DNA of 64,000 bases from Hemicordylus capensis (lineage: Eukaryota; Chordata; Lepidosauria; Squamata; Cordylidae): NCBI RefSeq assembly GCF_027244095.1, contig NC_069657.1:309207674-309271673 (forward strand), given 5' to 3'. Shown here piece after piece: positions 1 through 11,545 of this stretch. Position 1 is the stretch's first letter. The number at the start of each line of letters is the position of its first letter. The notes under the pieces were generated by a model, which saw only the letters and a program-made list of their open reading frames with translations, ran no database searches and was not told the DNA's origin. Position numbers and translations under genes: made by a program.

Positions 1-299
1 ACTCACTTAAATTTACTAGCAGAATGATCCTATCCTCATGCTGCCAGTAAAGGTAAGATAGGATTGTTCCTGCCTTCATAGAACACTGCACTGCTATGGC
101 AGATAGAAGTTGCATCCTTATATCAGTGGAGCAACACCAGAGGAAAGGGGGGAAAGTGGACAAAGTGAGAAAAGCAGATTTTAGGACTCTGAAATAAATG
201 GGATGTGAGTTGATGTCTGGCACCTTGATTCTAAACCACTTGGAAGTAGAAATTTCATTTCAATGGACCTGATTATATAGTACCTTTCTTCCAAGAACT
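1..299. other. Unannotated intergenic sequence
   Basis: I see no recognisable gene or repeat here. The LINE that follows may begin a little earlier than its first readable codons, so its 5' limit could lie inside this stretch. Confidence 0.4.
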
Positions 300-1935
300 G
301 GATTCATATCATGGAACTCCCAGCAGCTTTTGATGTCATCGACCATGGTATCCTTCTGGGTCATCTCTCTGGGTTGGGACTTGGGGACACAGTTATATGG
401 TGGCTCTGTTCCTACCTGGAGGGTTGTACTCAGAAAATGGTGCTGGGGGATGCCTGCTCCACCCCTTGGCCTTTGGCCTATGCAGTGCCACAGGGATCTA
501 TTCTGTCCCCTAAGCTGTTTATTTTATTCATTTATTTAACATATTTATATACCACACAAAACGCAATAAAAACAACAAATAAAAAGGTTAAAACATTACA
601 ACAATTTAAATTTTAAAAGGCTGAAACTATTAAAAATCAAACGATTTAAACAGTATCTAATTAAAAGTCTGGGTGAACAAATGTGTCTTGACTGCCTTTT
701 TTAAAGTTGTAAGAGATGGGGGGGGCCCTCTTATTTCAGCAGGAAGCGTGTTCCAAAGCCTCAGGGCAGCAATGGAGAAGGCCCGTCCTTGAGTCTAACA
801 TCTACATGAAACCTCTGGGAGAGGTCATCCATGGATGTGGGCTATGGTCCCATGAATATGCTGATGACACCCAGCTCTGCCTATCTTTTAAGTCAGCAGA
901 TACCAGGGACACAGTGGATGCTTTGAACCGGGGTTTGGAGGCTGTTCTGGACCGGATGGGGGCAAACAACTGGAAACTTAATCCAGATAATATGGAAGTG
1001 CTCTGAGTTGATAAAACTGATCATCTGAGTAGTGAGGTAAATCTGGTCTTTGATGGGGGTCATGCTCTCTCTGAAAGTCAAAATCAGCTTGGGGGTGTTT
1101 CTGGACCCAGTGCTGTCTTTGGAGGCACAGGTGGCAGCAGTGTGCAGAGGTGTTTTTTAATCCAGCAGTGTGCAGTGGTACGCCAGCAGATACCCTACTC
1201 GGAGACGTTGGACCTGACCTCAGTCACTCATGCTTAGTAATGTCCAGATTGGACTACTGCAATGTGCTCTATATGGGGCTGCCCTTGAAGACAGTTTGGG
1301 AACTTCAGCTGGTCCAGAATGCTGCTGCAAAGGATGCTTGTGGGCGCAAGTCACTTCATGAGTGTTACACCCATCCTGCAGCAGCTTCATTGGTTACCAG
1401 TCCGCTTCTGAGCTAGATTAAAGGTGCTGGTCTTGACCATTAAAGCTCTACACGGCTCGGGGCCAGACCGTATTCGCCCACATAAACCAGCCAGGGCCCT
1501 CCACCCGGCATCTCAGGCCCTGCTCATGTCCCTCCTACTAACAGAGATTGGTTTGGCAGGGATTAGAGACAGGGCCTTCTCAGATGTGGCCTCTCAGTTT
1601 TGGAACACCTTCCCAAAGAGCTTCACCATGCTTCCTCCCTCAGTGTTTTTAAAAAAACAATTTAAACTCATCCTTTAAAAAAGGATTTTAAATGTTTTAT
1701 CTACTACTTATATCTGGTAGGTTTAAGTTCTCAGTTTTTAGCTTTCTATTAAATTTAAATTTAAAACTTTAAAAATTTGTAATTGTAAATGTGGTTTTAG
1801 CCTGGTCTTTTAACTTTTTAAATGTTATTAATCTTTTACTTTACACTGTATTTGTTTTGTTTGTATTGTGAGCCGCCCTGAGCAGTAGTGTACTGGAGGG
1901 GTGGGATACAAAAATTTTAAATCGGTAAATAAATA
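300..1935 (+). mobile_element. L3/CR1-type LINE fragment (reverse transcriptase to 3' end)
   Basis: This is a 5'-truncated, decayed non-LTR retrotransposon. Readable blocks include AFDVIDHGILLGHLSGLGLG and VPQGSILSP from the fingers and palm (311-520), YADDTQLCLSF around the catalytic YADD (about 857-890), NPDNMEVL (about 983-1004), and the C-terminal SRLDYCNVLYMGLPL and LQLVQNAA blocks (about 1240-1330). The end of the frame resembles FWNTFP...FKK (about 1600-1670). An A+T-rich 3' UTR ends in a (AAAT)-like tail near 1935. Several frameshifts and stops after about 1004 show it is dead. Another LINE 3' end is inserted at about 521-797. The CR1/L3 assignment rests on the order of these blocks. 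Confidence 0.85.
521..797 (-). mobile_element. L3-type LINE 3' end nested in the preceding LINE
   Basis: Read on the minus strand, this piece carries the end of an L3 ORF2, with blocks resembling LWNTLPAEIR and KTHLFTQ, followed by a short A+T-rich 3' UTR with an ATAAA-rich tail at the left edge. The host LINE reads up to SILSPKLF on the left and resumes with NIYMKPLGEV on the right. This piece therefore inserted after the host, in the opposite orientation. It is heavily 5'-truncated, as is usual for LINE insertions. Confidence 0.75.
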
Positions 1936-2161
1936 TCACAGTGGATCCAGTTTTAGACAATTGTGTTCTCTTGCAAAATGTGCTTGGCTGCTCAGTGCAG
2001 TATCTGCTCCAGCAACAAAACTAATGGTTGGTGTATATGTTACTGTAATTCATTTGGTCTGGCAGATTGACAGGACCTACTGAACTTACTAAAAATTGAT
2101 ACAGTAATAGGGTGTCATCTTAATATATTTCAAAGGACATTAGATTAATCGTTATGGATGG
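1936..2161. other. Unannotated spacer
   Basis: A+T-rich sequence between a LINE tail and a hAT MITE. No gene or repeat was recognised. Confidence 0.3.
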
Positions 2162-2169
2162 ATTATATG

Positions 2170-2660
2170 TAGAGATGTGCCAAAATGTGATTCAGGTATC
2201 CGAATAGTGTTCACATCCCTTTTAAAATGAGTAAAGCGGAGGAGAGCAAGTCCATACCTGCTCCTCCTCTGATGGCCGGCATTGCCATAATTCTGGCATT
2301 CCCCCACCTAAGCTATGCCCGTACACCAGCTAGGCAGCTCCCAGCTGCCCCTGTGCGATGCCGGTATGCACATGGCCTCCGCACATTCGCAGTAGCCATT
2401 TGCATGGTCAGCAACTATGCTGACCACGCAAATGACCACTGTGCATGCACAGAAGCCCATGTGCGTGCCAGCATTGCACAGAGGCAGCTGGGAGACACCC
2501 TGCCAGCAAGCGGGCATTGTTGGGGGAAGCGCTGGGATTGTGGCAATGGTAGCCATTGAAGGAGTGGTATGGACCTGCTCCCCTCTGCTTTATAAGCACT
2601 CATTTTTAAAGGGATGTGTCCACAATTTGGACACCCAAATCTCATTTCGACACATCCCTA
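2170..2660. mobile_element. Palindromic hAT-type MITE, TAGGGATGTGC family, with exact 8-bp TSD
   Basis: The element begins TAGAGATGTGCC and ends ACACATCCCTA, so its tips are inverted repeats. The 8 bases ATTATATG occur directly before it (2162-2169) and directly after it (2661-2668), a perfect target-site duplication of the length made by hAT transposases. The interior is G+C-richer than its surroundings and folds back on itself around about 2415. It has no transposase frame, so it is non-autonomous. Related copies lie at 22577, 38822 and 43504. Confidence 0.9.
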
Positions 2661-2689
2661 ATTATATGACTGAGCTCATATGACAAGGT

Positions 2690-3485
2690 AGAACTCTTGC
2701 CCAAGAGGGTCTGAGCTCTCAGTGACTGGCCAGGAAAGAGATCTTGGTGTCGTGGTGGACAGCTCTTTGAAAGTGTCGACTCTGTGTGCGGGAACTGTAA
2801 AAATGGCAAATTCCATGCTAGGATTTATTAGGAAAATAAAAATGATAATACTATAATGCCCTTATACAAATCTATGGTGTGGCCACATTTGGAGTACTGT
2901 GTATAGTTCTGGTCACCATATCTTAAGAAGGACATTGTAGAACTTGAAAAGGTGCAGAAGGAGGAAACTAAGATGACCAGGAGCCTGGAGAACCTTCCTT
3001 AGGAGGCAAGGCTGCAGTATCTGAGGCTTTTCAGTTTAGAAAAGAGGTGACCATGGGAAGACATATTAGAGGTGTATAAAATTACACATGGAGTAGAGAA
3101 AGTGGACAAAGAGACATTATTCTCCCTGTCTCTCAACTATAGAGCCAGGGGTCATCCCATGAAAATGAAGGCTGGGAAATTTAGGACCGACAAAAGGAAG
3201 TACCTTTTCACACAGCGCATAATTAATCTATGGGATTCTCTGCCACAGGATGTGGTGATGGAAGTCTATGAATGGCTACTAGTCTGGTGGCTACAGGCCA
3301 CTTCCAGTCTCGGAGGCAAGATGCCTCTAAATACCAGTTGCAGGGGAACAACAGCAGAGGAGAGTGCATGCACTCACCCCCTGCCTGTGGGCTTCTCAGA
3401 GGCATCTGGTGTGCCACTGTGTGAAACAGGATGCTGGACTAGATAGGCCTTGTGCCTGATTCAGCAAGGCAGTTCTTATGTTCTT
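2690..3485 (+). mobile_element. CR1-type LINE 3' end
   Basis: This is the C-terminal part of a CR1-clade reverse transcriptase frame plus its 3' UTR, distinct from the L3 copies. Readable pieces include HLEYC-like and ELEKVQK-like codons (about 2880-2960) and the frame at 3072-3270, with VYKITHGVEKVDKETLFSLS and FTQRIINLWDSLPQDVV. The 3' tail contains GCTGGACTAGATAGGCCTTG and ends in the TTCTTATGTTCTTA motif near 3485. The same tail occurs at about 15550 and 48975. A deletion joins the end of the frame to the UTR near 3260-3290. Confidence 0.8.
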
Positions 3486-4282
3486 AAATTACAGTGATTG
3501 GTCTTGTCTGATTAATCCCTTTCATACACAATAACAGAGATCCTGCTCTGTGTCCTATAATCGACTGTGATGTGGTAGGAGGGTAGGAGAAGGGTTGTTG
3601 TGTGATGTGGTGCTTTGGAACACCCTTCCCAAGGAAGCCCACCTGGCCTCATCATTATTTATATTCCCTCTTTCTTGTAAAACCATTGCTTCTGGAAGAA
3701 GCTGACAGTTTCTGTAGCTGCTACATTGGGTTTTATGATCTGATTGCGGCTTCTATTATTTTATTATTTCAAAATACATTATATATGTATTTATATAATA
3801 TTTTAAAATTATCTATCTGTCTATCTATCTATCTATCAGCTTTTCCACAAAAAGTTCTCAAAATATTTATTAAGCACTTTGAAAATAAAATAAAGCAGAC
3901 ACAAGGTGTGCTCCCACAAGGATTTAGCTTCCCAAGAGTGATTTTAAAAGGTTAAGAAAGGCTTGCTGGAATCTCTGTTTATATAACAGCACAAACCTTA
4001 GCCAAGGAGTGAGACAGAAGAGCTGTCTTTAGGCTCCAAAACTACCAGCACATACATAAATGGATCAGACAGATTTTTGTCAGACAATTATACAATTAAT
4101 ATGAAATGAAGTGGCATATTTAACAGTAAGCACCAAGCACCACCTCTGTGCAGCCTCCTTTCATTATGATGAGATTCACAGGAGAGCTGATCCCACTGAA
4201 ATGAACAGAAGGTGAGCAGCAGTAGTGTTCAGTAGTCTTTCTTTTTTAAAGGACTTTTCAGCACACAAAAGTTCTTTAAAGG
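3486..4282. other. Unannotated sequence with a short TCTA microsatellite
   Basis: A (TCTA)n tract lies at about 3811-3838. Otherwise nothing is recognised, and the open frames here lack domain character. Confidence 0.35.
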
Positions 4283-4356
4283 ACAATCCTATAAATGTTT
4301 ACCAAGTTCAATGGGACTTACTCCTGAGAAGGTGTAGGCAGGATTGTAGCCTTAGA
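4283..4356. repeat. Small palindromic dispersed repeat (ATCCTAT...GGGACTTACT...AGGATTG)
   Basis: This roughly 75-bp unit starts CAATCCTATAA and ends AGGATTGTAG around a core CAATGGGACTTACT. Similar units or half-units recur near 16140, 16475, 16780, 17570, 18750, 22220 and 53000. Its inverted tips and small size suggest a MITE. No family name is assigned. Confidence 0.6.
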
Positions 4357-4404
4357 ATGTTGTTTCTCATTTTATTTTGAATAATCATTTTATTTTGCCT
4401 ATTC

Positions 4405-4482
4405 TCACAACTTATTTATGTATTTATTTTTCTATGTAAACTTTGAGAACTTTGGTGAAGAGCGGTATATAAATATCCATCA

Positions 4483-4518
<36 letters not shown>

Positions 4519-4519
4519 C
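4405..4519 (+). repeat. LINE 3' UTR tip followed by a (TAG)n microsatellite
   Basis: The stretch TTTGAGAACTTTGG...GAGCGGTATATAAATA is the 3' terminus of a LINE (L2/CR1-like) that recurs in antisense at 16540 and 32575. It is followed by about 12 TAG units (about 4483-4518), consistent with a microsatellite-type LINE tail. Confidence 0.6.
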
Positions 4520-5894
4520 TTTCAAGTCTCCATGCAGAACTGACTAAGATCACATGGTTAGAGTGTGATCTAGTTCTCATGCTACAAAGAATCAGAAGGA
4601 AAAAAGAAGCACAATCCATTTTTTCCTCACTTCTCATGGAATGTCTGAAGTAATACTCAGAGATATTGTCCAATTCACATCTTACAAGTATGTGTAGGAA
4701 GCGCAATTATCTTTGCTCTCCCCAATTCTATGTGAGAAAGTACCCAACAGTGTCCAAAGAACTCAGCAACAATCTGAACCAGTGTTTCCAAAATCCAAAA
4801 TATCTCTTCATATCCCTAGAGTCCTCATCATTTGTCTCTATGTCTTTCTCTGACGCCCAGATTTTTATACAACTTAGTAGTGTGTCTCTGTTATATCTCG
4901 GAAGAGTTTCCCCCTCCTATTCAAGCAGTGATTGTGTTTGTTTGTTGTTAGCAAAACAAACAAAACCCACACACAATACATTTACTTCAATCAAGAATTT
5001 TTCCAAATGTCTGCTTCACCAGTCAGAGGGGGATACTGCCCTATAGTAGCTATCCCTGTAGTTAATGGTGTATGCTCTACTATCTCATCTCATGAATATC
5101 CTTATTTTTTTATTTCCCTTCCAATGCCAAAAGCTGTTAAGGATCTATTGGCAACTTTTTTTGGACAGTAAGTAAAAAAAATGCTTACCTAGGGCAAAAA
5201 CATGCTCTAGTTTAACAAAGATACACTAGGAAAGCAAGGTCTGGGAATCGATCTACAGTGCCAGCAGGGTACAGTATGTTTGATAGGACCCTAAGGAAAA
5301 CAGCATTCTGCAGCATTTCCTACTGATATTATCACCCGAAAGTAGTGTATGCAGTATTTCATAAACTTGTAGCACTGTTATCTGGATCTGGGGTGTCCTG
5401 GAGCAACAGAAGACAGGATGCCTGTATCTGTAACACCTGTGCAGAAAATGGCATTCGACAGGCACTGCTTGCCATGTTGCTGTGCTGCAGAGGTGAGAAA
5501 AGATACACCTGCCAAAATGTCCTCTTAAATGCAACAGTAGTCCTGCCTTTATCTGCATCAGGCATCATGCCTGTGTTAGGCATTCAAGGTATTTTGAAAG
5601 ACTGATCACAATGCTCAGATGCTATGACAAGAAGTCACTTTTATTGAATTTGACTATGACTATTGACCCCACGTAATGGCAGAGATTATGCTTTGGTGAA
5701 AAGTGCAGTAGAGTTGCCTGGAATGAAAGTGTGTGGCAGACTGGTAAATCTCTAGGACAAGTTTTATACTAACTCATAAAGGACTGGCTAACTTTTAATT
5801 CCTTTTGCTGAGGAACAAGCATATAAAACAAAAAGATGAGAGGATATTTAGCTTCAGTAGCCTAAATCTACATTTCTTCCAAACACAAGCAGTA
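4520..5894. other. Unannotated intergenic sequence
   Basis: No gene, RNA or mobile element was recognised on either strand. Confidence 0.35.
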
Positions 5895-5896
5895 TA

Positions 5897-6676
5897 CAGG
5901 TGAAACTCGGAAAATTAGAATATCGTGCAAAAGTCCATTAATTTCAGTAATGCAAATTAAAAGGTGAAACTGATATATGAGACAGACGCATTACATGCAA
6001 AGCGAGATAAGTCAAGCCTTAATTTGTTATAATTGTGATGATCATGGCGTACAGCTCATGAAAACCCCAAATCCACAATCTCAGAAAATTAGAATATTAC
6101 ATGGAACCAAGAAGACAAGGATTGAAGAATAGAACAATATCGGACCTCTGAAAAGTATACAGTGTACTGTGCTTGATTGGCCAGCAAACTCGCCTGACCT
6201 GACCCCATAGAGAATCTATGGGGCATTGCCAAGAGAAGGATGAGAGACATGAGAACAAACAATGCAGAATTGCTGAAGGCCGCTAATGAAGCATCCTGGT
6301 CTTCCATAATACCTCATCAGTGCCACAGGCTGATAGCATCCATGCCACGCCGCATTGAGGCAGTAATTGCTGCAAAAGGGGCCCAAACCAAGTACTGAAT
6401 ACATATGCATGCTTATACTTTTCAGAGGTCCGATATTGTTCTATTCTTCAATCCTTGTCTTCTTGGTTCCATGTAGTATTCTAATTTTCTGAGATTGTGG
6501 ATTTGGGGTTTTCATGAGCTGTACGCCATGATCATCACAATTATAACAAATTAAGGCTTGACTTATCTCGCTTTGCATGTAATGCATCTGTCTCATATAT
6601 CAGTTTCACCTTTTAATTTGCATTACTGAAATTAATGGACTTTTGCACGATATTCTAATTTTCTGAGTTTCACCTG
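5897..6676 (+). mobile_element. Internally deleted Tc1/mariner element with 263-bp terminal inverted repeats
   Basis: The element starts CAGGTGAAAC, ends GTTTCACCTG, and is flanked by TA at 5895-5896 and 6677-6678, the Tc1/mariner target duplication. Its arms (5897-6159 and 6414-6676) are inverted copies in which I count only about three differences. The 254-bp centre retains the C-terminus of a DD34E transposase on the plus strand. DWPANSPDLTP is readable near 6177 and the frame runs to QTKY and a stop near 6396. An in-frame stop follows DLTP, at the residue before the usual IENLWG. Most of the transposase is missing, so this copy could only have moved with help from another copy. Confidence 0.93.
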
Positions 6677-6678
6677 TA

Positions 6679-9600
6679 GCAACTGGCTGACATCCAGATT
6701 AGTACTGCATTGGTGCTCCAGTGCCTAACATCCAGACTGTGCCACTGCATGAATGGGCAGGGGTGATTTTCAATTTATCTCCCTCTGGAGCCCACTGTGC
6801 CTACCCTGAAAGTCATGTAGCCCCAACAGAGAGCACAATGAGAATAAGAGAAAACTGCAGAAATCAAGTTCAGTGACTTTTTAAAAAAAATCTTAAGGAG
6901 ATTTTTTTCCCCTCAATGCAAACAGGCTTTAATTAACATTCCCACATGAATCATCAATTTTCCTTCTAAGAAACAGATTGTGAACTAGAACCAGGTACAT
7001 GATGACCCTGCTTGGCCTTGCAACTAATGCACAACTTGGCCCAGCATTGACAAAACATTTGAAAATGAAATTGAACAAATTTCATTTCAACTAATCCACT
7101 GTGTGGACCATTTTTGCCTTATGGGAAATATCTTTAAAGAGCACTATAGCTATTACCAAAATGGGGTGGGGAGGGGGGTGGCCCTGAGTTCAGAATTTGT
7201 TAAAACAATTTGGCATTTCTATAATAGTTAAAAAGGGATCTTTTGAAAACACATTCTTTATTAATCAGTTTACCAAAGAGCTATTTAACTCTGAAGAATC
7301 ATTTATTGATTCTACATTTTATTTGTAAATAAATGGTATTGGATGGCATCCCCAAAATCAATATTTAGACATTTGCAAACCAGGTAACCTGCTTTTCAGG
7401 TTTCAGGCTACATCAGCATGGGGTCTTCAGATTGCAGGGCTACATGAATATGAATCACATTAATTAAGTTCACAGAAGTTCTTTGAAAGCCACTCCTGTA
7501 TCCCAAGATTTAACAACAGAGAGTATACTTATGACTTCCTGTAAAAAAGACATAGATGTGTTTTAGCTACTCTGGAAATCTGGGATCCTTAAAGTTTTAG
7601 AAATTTAAAGTTGCTTGTGGGAACCTTCCTGCAATTTAAATGTGTAGGTCAAAAATCCAAAGGAAGTTAAATCCTTTTCACACAGTTTAAATTCAGGAGG
7701 AATCAAGGCATAAAGAGTGAGTGAGAGCACAGCTGCTTTTTTTCAGTCTTGACTGTCACATGTTGACCATTCCTTTGTGAGCAGAGCTGAATCACATATA
7801 AGTTGTATTTACATCAAATATATCCACGCAATGGAGGACTCTGCATTTTGCAGGGTACCAGACTGCAAGCATAAAGTCTATGCACATACATACATAGGCT
7901 CCACTTACAATGCAACTCAAGGAGGATGGGGATGGGGCTAGCAGATGGGAATCCACCTCCTCAATGCATTGAGGATCCCTGGATTTGAAATGTATGAAAC
8001 TTTATTTAGTCATGCTTAAATTCCTTTTAAATCAATGGGCCAAGCTAGTTGTGATTCATTTAAGTCCCAAGCATTTCAATAGGATTTGTGACAAACTTTC
8101 TGTGGATTGAGGTCATGGTGTAGGAAGAACTGACTGATTCTAGTAAACTAGATATGTTTACTATTCAAAATTCTGACTGTATTGCCAGTTGGCTATATTC
8201 ACAAGATCAGGCGGCTTTCCAGTGTTCAAGCTTGCAGAAACACACTGCTCCAACAGTAGTTAATAGGAATCTTGACTGCATGAGGAATGAGGGCTCAATT
8301 CTGCATTTGGCTGGCTGGCAAAGTAAATAAATCAATATTGTTTAAATGATCTCACTTCTGAGCAAAACCTGGTATTTAAATTTAAGGGGGAAGAAGGTAT
8401 CATAGCTGTCAATGAAGCCCTGAAGACAAGCAAGTATTTTAAACCAGACTGTGAATTACTATGTATAAGCCCTTTTATTCTCTTAATAAAATCATCTCTT
8501 GTTAAAAGATTTGGCTTTGGGGTTTATCTAACTATATCTCAAACAGAAAATAAATACCAGAATTATGTCTTTTGGTACACAGGATGGCTTAGGATTCAAC
8601 CTAGCCCTTAAAAAACCCAAAAACCCAACTTCGCTGCTGATTGTTGCTGGCAATTTCAGTCATGATCAATCACTTTTTTCTTGTGACTCATCATCAAATA
8701 AGCCTCACCTATCAAAAGATAATATGGTGAAGTCCAGAGAGCCAATAAATATCTTCATCATTAGTAACACAGCTTCTATTTAATACTCTTGAGAACACAG
8801 CAAAGCTTTTTTTATTGTTTGATTTTCAGTTACATTTAGGATGAACAATCAAAATGCAATCCTATCAAAGCAGATGGAATATATTCTGAATTTTAATTTT
8901 GACTGCTGGGCTTATGTAGGGATTACTTCTCTAATCTTAGAAAAATAATGAGTAAAAATATATAATGAAGTTGGATCAAACTTCAGTAACATCAGTTTAT
9001 TCAGATTTTGTGTTAAGCGTTTATTCTGCAGATGATGTAGTAGGAACAGAAACTCCTCCTTCAGAGTCCTACTGGATCAGAACCCCCAGCAGGTCAGGCA
9101 TTTCAGAAGGTTCTAGATTCCTCAGTGTTTGATGAGGTAACAGTGTGCGGCTGACACGTATATGGGAAAAGCTATATAGTCACAACATCAAATGGCTATT
9201 TTTTATTCCCAGTTAGGTAAGGGAGGGGGCAGAGAAAGAGAATTAGACTTTCATGTTTTTCCCTCTTATGTTCCCAAAGCAGGAGTGCGAGGTACTTCAC
9301 TTATGAAGAACACTGTAGTGCAAGCAATGCCAATTATTAAATGGTGAACAGTCCATTAAACTTCCTGCTACAGGCCGAGCCATCTTTTGTGTAGGGTAGT
9401 TGGCTACATTCTACATCTTTGCTACAGTAACTGCATTTGCTGCTTTCATAAAAATATATATTTCTTGAACATTCCCTTGCTTTTGACCAACAGACAGATT
9501 TGGAGAATACCTGCTGTATGGTTATTTTTAAGTGCATCAATTTACATTTCTGGCCCATCGAAATGAGATTAGCAACTCTTTCAAGTCAAAAGGGAGGGGG

Positions 9601-10370
9601 GAATTAACTCCAAATATAATCATACATAGACATCCACACCTCAGCTTTTGCTGTACACCCATGCAAATCAGGAGAGAAAAGCAAAAGAAAGAGAGTGGAG
9701 AGAGGGAGGGAGGGGAGGGGAGAGTGTGTTAAGCTTGGTAGATCAATTGAGTATTTTGCTCAGTTTCTTTTCAACCTGGGTGAAGGGTTCTTAAAAAACA
9801 AACAAACCAAGAATTGGATACATATACAGATGCCATAACAGCTGCATTTAAAAGTCAATCCAATTTCAATTGCATTTCAGGGAATCCAAAACCAATTGTA
9901 AGTATGTGTTAGTACATTTGTTCACATTCATCTCTTGCTTCTGTGGCATCCTTAAGCCCATTGGGACAGTGACCTGTTTCTTTGGGTGGGTGTTTAAGTA
10001 TGGTGCTCTGGAAAGCACCATGTGCATTGCCACTACTGTGCAAAGTGAAATAAATACAAGTTTCAACAGCAGGACTCTGTTGATGTTCTGCTTCAATGGA
10101 AAAATGTCAATGTTACTCCATGGGAGAGGTGTAGAAGAAGTGTACAGGGCAGCAGGCATTCCTGTTGCCCCTCCTATGCTGACTGATTGACATGAGGTAG
10201 GACAAGAAGAAGGCCATGCTATTGGGGTGGCTGAGATCCATCCTCCAGTTCCTTCCAGCTTTATAGAGCTTGCAGAGACAGGGTAAAGAGCGTTTCCTCT
10301 ACATTCAACTTCACACCCAGGGCCAGTCTCATTAGACCTTGCCTCAGGTGGTAAACAATAATACATGAAG
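6679..10370. other. Low-repeat intergenic sequence
   Basis: About 3.7 kb without a recognisable gene, RNA or mobile element. Only short purine runs (GGGAGGGAGGGG near 9705) and A-rich tracts stand out. Non-coding regulatory elements cannot be excluded by reading alone. Confidence 0.35.
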
Positions 10371-10680
10371 AGGTAGGGTCTGGTGGTAGCAAGCATGATT
10401 TGCCCCTTTTGCTAAGCAGGGTCTGCCCTGGTTGGTTTGCATTTGAATGGGAGATTACATGCAAGCACTGTGAAATATTCCCCTCAGGGGATGGGGTCAC
10501 TCTGGGAAAAGCATCTGCATACTTGCAGGCAGAAGGTTCCAAGTTCCCTCCCTGGCATCACCATGATAGGGCTGAGAGAGACTCCTGCCTCTTACCTTGG
10601 AGAGAAGCCATTGGCAGTCTGTGCAGGTAATACTAAGCTAAATGTCTGACTCAGTATATAGCAGCTTCCTATGTTCCTAG
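10371..10680 (+). repeat. SINE with a 5S-rRNA-like head (copy 1)
   Basis: The segment GCTAAGCAGGGTC...CCTGGTT...TTGAATGGGAGA at 10411-10455 matches the box A to box C internal promoter region of vertebrate 5S rRNA (GCTAAGCAGGGTCGGGCCTG, then GGATGGGAGACC). A shared body follows (AGGGCTGAGAGAGACTCCTG), with the 3' tail TGACTCAGTATA...GCAGCTTCCTATGTTCC. Copies with the same layout lie at 26243 and 42299. The short alternative frames over it are coincidental. Confidence 0.85.
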
Positions 10681-11494
10681 GATACTATTGTCAGTTGTTT
10701 AGTTATATTTTTTACCATCATGGGGATCATCATTCAGATGTTCTGCCTCAGTTCTTACTCCTTGCACATGGACATAGCAAAATACATCCAGTTTTGAACC
10801 AAATTGGGGTGGTGTATCAACAGTGGCAGAAGCTACCCCCTGAAAGCCCGTAAGATTCCAGTGAAAACACAAACCTTGCAAGCTTTTAGTTAGTGCTGAA
10901 CTTCTTTTGCACCTTTATCTGCAAATTATGGAACAGCATTTTCATCACACTCAATCTGGACCACATCAGTTTGGTGGCAACACTGATGCTTCCACACCCA
11001 TATGGACTTTAGACAAAAGGATTGGGGAGTATCAAAGAGCAAGTCTTTATAATAACAGCTTGGTTCTGCAGACAAAAGGGAAATGATTTACGGAATTACT
11101 GAATAGTTACAAAGCCTGAAAGTAATTTTCAGAAAATGGCACTAATGTATGCAATTATCTGTATGCTTTTAAATGCATGTATTGGTACAGATTTTCTGTT
11201 TGTATTGTAAGATTCCCTTGAGCTAACACATTTACTTTTTAATTTTCTCCTATCTAAAGTTTAAGATAGATTATTTACCTTTTGAAAGTCGTAAGAATGA
11301 ACATTTTGGAACATACAGATTTCGGATTAGGCCCAGCAGTGTGCAAAAGGCTGTTATTGCCATTCTTAAGGCAAAATCATAACCAAAACTTATTGGAGTA
11401 GTGGGGGAGGGGGGAGAAGGAAAATGAAATGGATTTAAGATCAGGGTCCTCTTGCATAGCCAAACCTATTTACTAAGCACTTCACTGCCTTGAG

Positions 11495-11545
<51 letters not shown>

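Noticed and set aside
6089-6410. Minus-strand frames in the Tc1 region
   Set aside because: They are antisense to the real transposase remnant, which reads on the plus strand.
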